Source: Natrialbaceae archaeon
GTDB lineage: Archaea > Halobacteriota > Halobacteria > Halobacteriales > Natrialbaceae
DNA: 9,886 bases
Direction: 5' to 3'
Assembly (NCBI GenBank): GCA_003552325.1
Contig: PUKM01000205.1
Coordinates: 1-9,886 of the forward strand
Shown here: positions 5,772-9,886 of the stretch, piece after piece
How positions within the stretch are numbered: the first letter of the stretch is position 1
Layout: every line of letters starts with the position of its first letter
Position numbers and translations under genes: made by a program
Notes under the pieces: model-generated
The model's input: the letters and a program-made list of their open reading frames with translations, nothing else
The model's database searches: none
Told to the model about the DNA's origin: nothing

Positions 5772-6332
5772 ATGACGGATCCGAAGGACACCATCAATAT
5801 TGAAAACGTGGTGGCGTCGACCGGTATTGGGCAAGAACTCGACCTCCAGAGTGTCGCCATGGACCTCGAGGGGGCCGACTACGACCCCGAGCAGTTCCCC
5901 GGTCTCGTCTACCGTACCCAGAATCCAAAATCCGCCGCACTCATTTTCCGTTCGGGGAAAATCGTCTGCACTGGCGCGAAAAGCACCGACGACGTCCACG
6001 AGAGCCTCCGAATCGTCTTCGACAAACTCCGTGAACTCCAGATTCAGGTCAACGAAGACCCAGAAATCGTCGTCCAGAACATCGTGACGTCTGCCGACCT
6101 CGGTCGGAATCTCAACCTGAACGCCATCGCGATCGGGCTCGGCCTCGAGAACATCGAGTACGAACCCGAGCAGTTCCCCGGACTCGTCTACCGCCTCGAC
6201 GAACCGGAAGTCGTCGCCCTCCTGTTCGGTTCGGGCAAACTCGTCATCACCGGCGGGAAGAAACCGGTTGACGCCGAACACGCGGTCGACAAGATCGTCT
6301 CCCGACTCGAGGATCTCGGCCTGCTCGAGTAA
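5772..6332 (+). CDS. tbp: TATA-box-binding protein TBP
   Basis: General transcription factor that binds and bends the TATA box and recruits TFB and RNA polymerase. The 186-aa product is the normal archaeal length and consists of the two family direct repeats, about residues 7-88 and 98-180. Each contains the block EQFPGLVYR (40-48 and 133-141). Phe pairs expected to kink DNA are present in both: Phe42/Phe59 and Phe135/Phe152, with the following motifs FRSGKIVCTGAK and FGSGKLVITGGK. It is strongly acidic, as in halophiles, and ends in a short LEDLGLLE tail. Haloarchaea often carry several tbp genes; this one, placed among core genes and with intact repeats, is probably a main copy, but that cannot be shown from one window. 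The start is set by the open frame and promoter; no internal Met before the first repeat is plausible. Confidence 0.97.
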   Translation: MTDPKDTINIENVVASTGIGQELDLQSVAMDLEGADYDPEQFPGLVYRTQNPKSAALIFRSGKIVCTGAKSTDDVHESLRIVFDKLRELQIQVNEDPEIVVQNIVTSADLGRNLNLNAIAIGLGLENIEYEPEQFPGLVYRLDEPEVVALLFGSGKLVITGGKKPVDAEHAVDKIVSRLEDLGLLE

Positions 6333-6451
6333 CGAGGACGAGCGGTTTTCGCTGTTGAAGCTTCCATCAGCAACCGCTGTCGGTGCAAAGACGGGCATCT
6401 CGAGCACCCTGATCCGGCATACACAAAGGGATCGGGTTCCTACGCCCGACT

Positions 6452-6865
6452 ATGGACGAACTCGTGGTCACGGCACTGTCGGTGTGGCCCGGCCAGGTCA
6501 CTGGTGGTGACATAGAGCCAGCGGCCGGTGGCCCCCTCGCCTACCTTGGGACCTTTCTCTTGGCGACGGCCTTCTACGGTATCACGCTGCACATCGCGGC
6601 TCGGTACGTGCTTGGAACGGTCCGACTCAAACGAGCGTTTACGGTCGGCCCGATGCTCGCGCTCGCGTCGATCTTGCTCCAGCAGTGGGGACCGCTCGTC
6701 GTGGTGCCGTTTCTGGTGGCGATGGCCTACACGTCGATCCTCGTCGTCTACGACCTGAGTTACAAACTGGCGTTGCTGGTGTCGATCGTCTACTACACCG
6801 TCGCCGTCCTGGTCGGCTTTACGATATTCAACATTTATTTCCTGCTGGGAACGGCTCCCGGATAA
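6452..6865 (+). CDS. Polytopic membrane protein, function unknown
   Basis: A 137-aa hydrophobic protein with about four membrane segments, roughly residues 29-52, 63-79, 81-100 and 104-132. The first 28 residues are weakly hydrophobic and end in a Gly/Pro-rich stretch, so they are not a classical signal peptide. Basic residues cluster in the loop RYVLGTVRLKRAF (51-63), which probably faces the cytoplasm. It resembles a haloarchaeal membrane family known only as a DUF (perhaps DUF7473), from memory. The ATG at 6452 is the first in frame after the gap following tbp; no strong TATA box is seen about 27 nt upstream. The gene ends 10 bp from the end of the convergent guaAB, so the two transcripts probably overlap at their 3' ends. 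Confidence 0.82.
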   Translation: MDELVVTALSVWPGQVTGGDIEPAAGGPLAYLGTFLLATAFYGITLHIAARYVLGTVRLKRAFTVGPMLALASILLQQWGPLVVVPFLVAMAYTSILVVYDLSYKLALLVSIVYYTVAVLVGFTIFNIYFLLGTAPG

Positions 6866-6875
6866 CGAAGCGTGG

Positions 6876-7793
6876 TTACTCGTACTCGATCGTCGCCGGT
6901 GGCTTGTGTGTCACGTCGTACACCACTCGAGCGACGTTCTCGTTCTGGCCCGTAATTCGCGACTGGATCCGCTGGAGTGTTTCCCAGTCGAGTTCCTGGG
7001 CCCGAGCGGTCATCCCATCCCTCGAGTCGACTGACCGGACGGAGACGACCCACCCGTGGACGCGGTTGTCACCCTTGACACCGGTTGCTTTGCCGATAAC
7101 GGCAGCGAGGGCTTGCCAGGGCTCGTACGCCTCGAGTTCCTCCTCGACGACGTGACAGGCGTCACGGGCCACCTCGAGTTTTTCCTCGGTAACCTCGCCG
7201 ATCACGCGCACGGCGAGCCCGGGGCCGGGGAAGGGCATCCGTTCGGCGACGAGTTCGTCGAGGCCGAGATGTCGGGCGACCTCGCGTACTTCGTCCTTGT
7301 AGAGATCACGAACGGGTTCGACGATGCCCTCGAAGTCGACGACCTCGGGGAGGCCACCGACGTTGTGGTGGGACTTGATCCCACCTTCGCTCTCGATCCG
7401 GTCGGGGTAGATCGTCCCCTGGACGAGGTAGTCAGCGTCTGACTCGAGGGCCTCGCGCTCGAACTCGCGGATGAACTGCTCGCCGATGACGGCGCGCTTT
7501 TGCTCGGGATCGGTCACCCCGGCGAGCGCCTCGAGGAACCGATCTTTGGCGTCGACGACCTGGAGGCTCTCCATGAACGCAAACGTCTCACGAATCTGTG
7601 CCGTTTCGCCTTTTCGCATCAGGCCCGTGTCGACGTAAACGGGCGTCAGTTGGTCGCCGATGGCTTCGTATGCGAGGGCGGCGGCAACCGAGGAGTCGAC
7701 CCCCCCGGAGAGGGCGATGACGGCGTGTGCGTCGCCGATTTCGTCTTCGATCTCTGCTATCGCGTCGGGTACAAAGGTGTCAGTGTCGACCAT
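6876..7793 (-). CDS. guaAB: GMP synthase subunit B (ATP pyrophosphatase)
   Basis: Converts XMP to GMP using ATP and ammonia in the last step of de novo guanine nucleotide synthesis; cytosolic. The 305-aa protein has the PP-loop SGGVDSS (29-35), then YVDTGLMRKGE (53-63), GTIYPDRIESEGG (126-138), KSHHNVGGLPE (140-150), and the C-terminal dimerisation domain with RMPFPGPGLAVRVIGE (185-200) and the ending YDVTHKPPATIEYE. There is no glutaminase domain: this is the split archaeal form, so the ammonia-producing subunit (GuaAA) must be encoded elsewhere. The ATG at 7793-7791 shares one base with the pyrG stop at 7795-7793 (TAATG), so translation is probably coupled and both come from the pyrG promoter. 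The pairing puts CTP and GMP synthesis, both glutamine-dependent aminations, under one control. Confidence 0.96.
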   Translation of the reverse strand: MVDTDTFVPDAIAEIEDEIGDAHAVIALSGGVDSSVAAALAYEAIGDQLTPVYVDTGLMRKGETAQIRETFAFMESLQVVDAKDRFLEALAGVTDPEQKRAVIGEQFIREFEREALESDADYLVQGTIYPDRIESEGGIKSHHNVGGLPEVVDFEGIVEPVRDLYKDEVREVARHLGLDELVAERMPFPGPGLAVRVIGEVTEEKLEVARDACHVVEEELEAYEPWQALAAVIGKATGVKGDNRVHGWVVSVRSVDSRDGMTARAQELDWETLQRIQSRITGQNENVARVVYDVTHKPPATIEYE

Positions 7794-9463
7794 TAGTGGG
7801 ATACCTCAGTCTGGGTGTGTGTGTCGGAGTCAGTCGTCGCTTCAGCCAGTTCGAGGGCCGCCTCGACCAGGCCGAAAAATGGGGGGCTCGGTTCGCCAGG
7901 ACGGGAGCTATACTCGGGATGATACTGCGTGCCGAGGAAAAACGGATGGCCCTCGAGTTCGAGAATTTCCATCCGGTTACCCGCGGTCCCCGAGAACGTC
8001 AGGGGTTCGTCCGCGAACGCCTCGAAGTACTCGGGGTTGACCTCGTATCGGTGTCGGTGGCGTTCCTGACAGGAAGTGTCGTCGTAGAGCTCGTATGCCA
8101 GGGTTTCCGGTTCGATGACCGTCGTGTGTTCGCCGAGTCGCATCGTCCCTCCGAGGTTCTCGACTTCGTACTGTTCGGGGAGGATATCGATGACCGGATG
8201 GGGCGTCTCTTCGTCCATCTCTGCGGAGTGAGCGCCCTCGAGGCCAAGGACGTGTCTGGCGTATTCGACGACGGCCATCTGGAAGCCGAGACAGAGGCCC
8301 AGGAACGGAATCTCGTGTTCGCGGGCGTAGCGGATCGCCTCGATCTTTCCTTCGGTTCCACGCATCCCGAACCCACCGGGAACGATGATCCCGTCGACGT
8401 CGTCGAGTTGCCCGTCGTAGCCCTCGGCGAGTTCGTCGGCAAAGACCCACTCGACGTCGACGTCTGCACCGAACTCGAAGCCGGCGTGTTTCAGGGACTC
8501 GTGAATCGACATGTAGGCGTCCTCGAGGTCGTACTTCCCGACGAGGGCGATCGTCACGTCATCGCGCTTTTCGGTGGTCACAACCTCACGCCACTCCCGG
8601 GTTCGTTCTTCGGGTGGAAGCGCCTGCTCGGCTAACTCGAAGTGCTCGAGGACGTACTCGTCCAGCCCTTCTTCCTCGACGACGAGCGGGACGTGATAGA
8701 CGTCCTCGACGTCGGGGTTCGAAAACACCGCTTCCGTCGGGATATCACAGAAGAGCGCGATTTTGTCTTTGGTCTCCGGCTCGAGTTGGGTTTCAGAGCG
8801 GCCGACGATAACGTCCGGTTGCAGGCCAATCGACCGAACCTCTTTCACCGAATGCTGTGTCGGCTTGGTCTTTTGTTCGCCGTTTTTCGAGTAAGGGACG
8901 AGGGTGACGTGGACGAACAGGACGTTCTCTTCGGGTTCTTCGTGGGCGAACTGGCGCAGAGCCTCGAGGTAGGGCATTCCCTCGATGTCCCCGACGGTGC
9001 CGCCGACTTCGACGATACAGACGTCGGTTCCCTCGGCGGCCTCGCGGATCCGGCGTTTGATGTCGTCGGTGATGTGTGGGATGATCTGGACGGTCTTGCC
9101 CAGGTAGTCGCCAGCGCGCTCTTTTTCGATGACGTGCTGGTACGTTTTCCCGGTGGTGATGTTGTGATCGGAGTGCATGTCGATCCCCAGGAACCGTTCG
9201 TAGTTCCCGAGGTCGAGGTCGACTTCGCCCCCGTCTTTGAGGACGTACACCTCGCCGTGTTGGTAGGGGTTCATCGTCCCGGCGTCGACGTTCAGGTAGG
9301 GGTCGACTTTGACGGCGGTGACGTCGAAGCCTGCGTTCTTCAGGAGACGGCCCGTGCTCGCGGCCGTGATTCCCTTTCCGAGGCCCGACATCACTCCGCC
9401 GGTGACGAAAATAAACTTACTCCCGAGCGAGGAGTCATATTGGGTGTCCGGTTCCGTCGGCAT
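7793..9463 (-). CDS. pyrG: CTP synthase
   Basis: Makes CTP from UTP, ATP and glutamine; cytosolic, tetrameric in the family. The 556-aa protein has the usual two domains. The synthetase domain (about 14-285) has KFIFVTGGVMSGLGKGI (16-32), the KVDPYLNVDAGTMNPYQHGE segment (52-71), GNYERF (86-91) and EVGGTVGDIEGMPYLEALRQ (152-171). The class-I glutaminase domain (about 303-545) has PGGFGMRG (362-369), Cys391 in GLCLGFQMA, and His515/Glu517 in QYHPEYSSRP. All catalytic residues are present. The start at 9463 gives a hydrophilic 14-residue leader before the conserved GSKFIFVTGG, usual for haloarchaea. A TATA-like GTTTTGA (minus strand, about 9486-9492) is centred some 26 nt upstream. The short Thr/Asp-rich tail after the glutaminase domain (542-556) is not conserved in the family. 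The gene heads an operon with guaAB. Confidence 0.97.
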   Translation of the reverse strand: MPTEPDTQYDSSLGSKFIFVTGGVMSGLGKGITAASTGRLLKNAGFDVTAVKVDPYLNVDAGTMNPYQHGEVYVLKDGGEVDLDLGNYERFLGIDMHSDHNITTGKTYQHVIEKERAGDYLGKTVQIIPHITDDIKRRIREAAEGTDVCIVEVGGTVGDIEGMPYLEALRQFAHEEPEENVLFVHVTLVPYSKNGEQKTKPTQHSVKEVRSIGLQPDVIVGRSETQLEPETKDKIALFCDIPTEAVFSNPDVEDVYHVPLVVEEEGLDEYVLEHFELAEQALPPEERTREWREVVTTEKRDDVTIALVGKYDLEDAYMSIHESLKHAGFEFGADVDVEWVFADELAEGYDGQLDDVDGIIVPGGFGMRGTEGKIEAIRYAREHEIPFLGLCLGFQMAVVEYARHVLGLEGAHSAEMDEETPHPVIDILPEQYEVENLGGTMRLGEHTTVIEPETLAYELYDDTSCQERHRHRYEVNPEYFEAFADEPLTFSGTAGNRMEILELEGHPFFLGTQYHPEYSSRPGEPSPPFFGLVEAALELAEATTDSDTHTQTEVSH

Positions 9464-9485
9464 ACTGACTGTGCGCGTGAGGAGG

Positions 9486-9492
9486 TCAAAAC
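9486..9492 (-). promoter_or_regulatory. TATA-like element of the pyrG-guaAB operon
   Basis: GTTTTGA on the minus strand is centred about 26 nt upstream of the pyrG ATG at 9463, in the 72-bp gap after the upstream same-strand gene. It is a weak match to the TATA consensus but correctly placed for a leaderless transcript. Confidence 0.4.
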
Positions 9493-9535
9493 GATTTCGG
9501 GACGCCCTCGCTTCGCCACTGACTCACAGGGGTGG

Positions 9536-9886
9536 TTACTCGTCGTCCGGTTCCGGAGCAGCGGCCTCGAGCGCTCCGTCAACCACCTCGACGACTGTCT
9601 CGGGGAGGGTGGTTCGTTCCACTACGACGACGGCCACGAAGCCCAGGATCAGCCCGACGAGAAATGCATCGATGGCAGCGAACAGGGGCAACTCGAGCAA
9701 CAGCAGTGCTGTCACGCCAAAGGGCAACGCCAGGATGGCGAGGCCGACCCCAACCAGGACGAGCGTGGCGCGGGTGCTGGCTGCGAGCAAGCCGCGGGCG
9801 AGCCAGGCGAAGGGGCCACCGATCACGAACGCGCCGAATGCCGTCCCGATGAGGTGCGCCCAGGGGAACGGATCGCTCCCGGCGAG
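9536..9886 (-). CDS. Membrane protein, function unknown (5' end beyond right edge)
   Basis: The reading frame is open from the right edge to the stop at 9538-9536, giving at least 116 residues. A GTG at 9826 could be used as a start, but the 20 codons upstream of it remain in frame and encode a plausible hydrophobic stretch (PWAHLIGTAFGAFVIGG), so the true start is probably outside the window. The visible part has about three or four membrane segments (the region around AHLIGTAFGAFVIGGPFAWLA, then ATLVLVGVGLAILALPFG, ALLLLELPLFAAIDAFLVG and LILGFVAVVVVE) and an acidic C-terminal tail ending PEPDDE. I do not recognise the family. It is on the same strand as pyrG and 72 bp upstream, but pyrG has its own candidate promoter. 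Confidence 0.75.
   Translation of the reverse strand, partial: LAGSDPFPWAHLIGTAFGAFVIGGPFAWLARGLLAASTRATLVLVGVGLAILALPFGVTALLLLELPLFAAIDAFLVGLILGFVAVVVVERTTLPETVVEVVDGALEAAAPEPDDE

Noticed and set aside
5718..6407. 229-codon minus-strand open frame opposite tbp
   Set aside because: Antisense to TBP; its internal repeats are just the mirror of the two TBP repeats, and it would run through the tbp promoter.
7727..8635. 302-codon plus-strand open frame opposite pyrG
   Set aside because: Antisense to the CTP synthase glutaminase domain, which has all expected motifs.
9536..9826. Complete 96-aa gene starting at GTG 9826
   Set aside because: The frame stays open to the right edge and the upstream codons encode a coherent hydrophobic stretch, so the gene is more likely cut by the window end.
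1..9886. Mobile element, CRISPR array, tRNA or rRNA, toxin-antitoxin or defence system
   Set aside because: No transposase, integrase, tandem spaced repeats, cloverleaf-like sequence or defence-family protein was seen; gaps between genes are all under about 235 bp.

Overview
The window looks like chromosomal DNA of an extremely halophilic archaeon (class Halobacteria). The evidence is high GC, acidic proteins, promoters built from a TATA-like element about 27 nt upstream of leaderless start codons, and archaeal information-processing genes: the primase large subunit PriL, TATA-binding protein, Sec61-beta and a stand-alone GMP synthase subunit B. The palindrome CTCGAG is very frequent (about 50 copies by eye) and CTAG is very rare (3 copies). 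Both would fit a Natrialbales-type genome, but that placement is inference.

Layout from left to right. Positions 1-1348 hold a minus-strand biotin uptake operon, bioY followed directly by an ECF ATPase gene that runs off the left edge. It is headed by a 9-bp inverted repeat that strongly resembles a BirA (biotin repressor) operator wrapped around the promoter. Positions 1404-2614 hold two minus-strand genes, a small conserved-looking protein and an alpha/beta hydrolase that has Asp where the nucleophilic Ser would be expected. The hydrolase is divergent from priL (2739-3827). A relatively AT-rich stretch follows (3828-4058) with a 15-bp palindrome, then an unrecognised 82-aa protein. A small two-helix membrane protein (minus) and the 53-aa Sec61-beta gene (plus) share a divergent promoter region. 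pdxT (vitamin B6 synthesis) and tbp follow on the plus strand. The tbp promoter region carries three stacked TATA-like elements and two abutting palindromes upstream. A polytopic membrane protein gene (6452-6865) meets the pyrG-guaAB unit (minus, CTP then GMP synthesis, stop and start sharing one base) tail to tail. The window ends in a partial minus-strand membrane protein gene.

Taken together this is a core housekeeping region: cofactor supply (biotin, PLP), nucleotide synthesis (CTP, GMP), replication priming, basal transcription and protein export. I see no mobile element, CRISPR array, tRNA or rRNA, and no convincing new multigene system. The most interesting signals are regulatory (the BirA-like operator over the bioY promoter, the stacked TATA elements before tbp), the Asp-nucleophile hydrolase, and the strong CTCGAG/CTAG bias.
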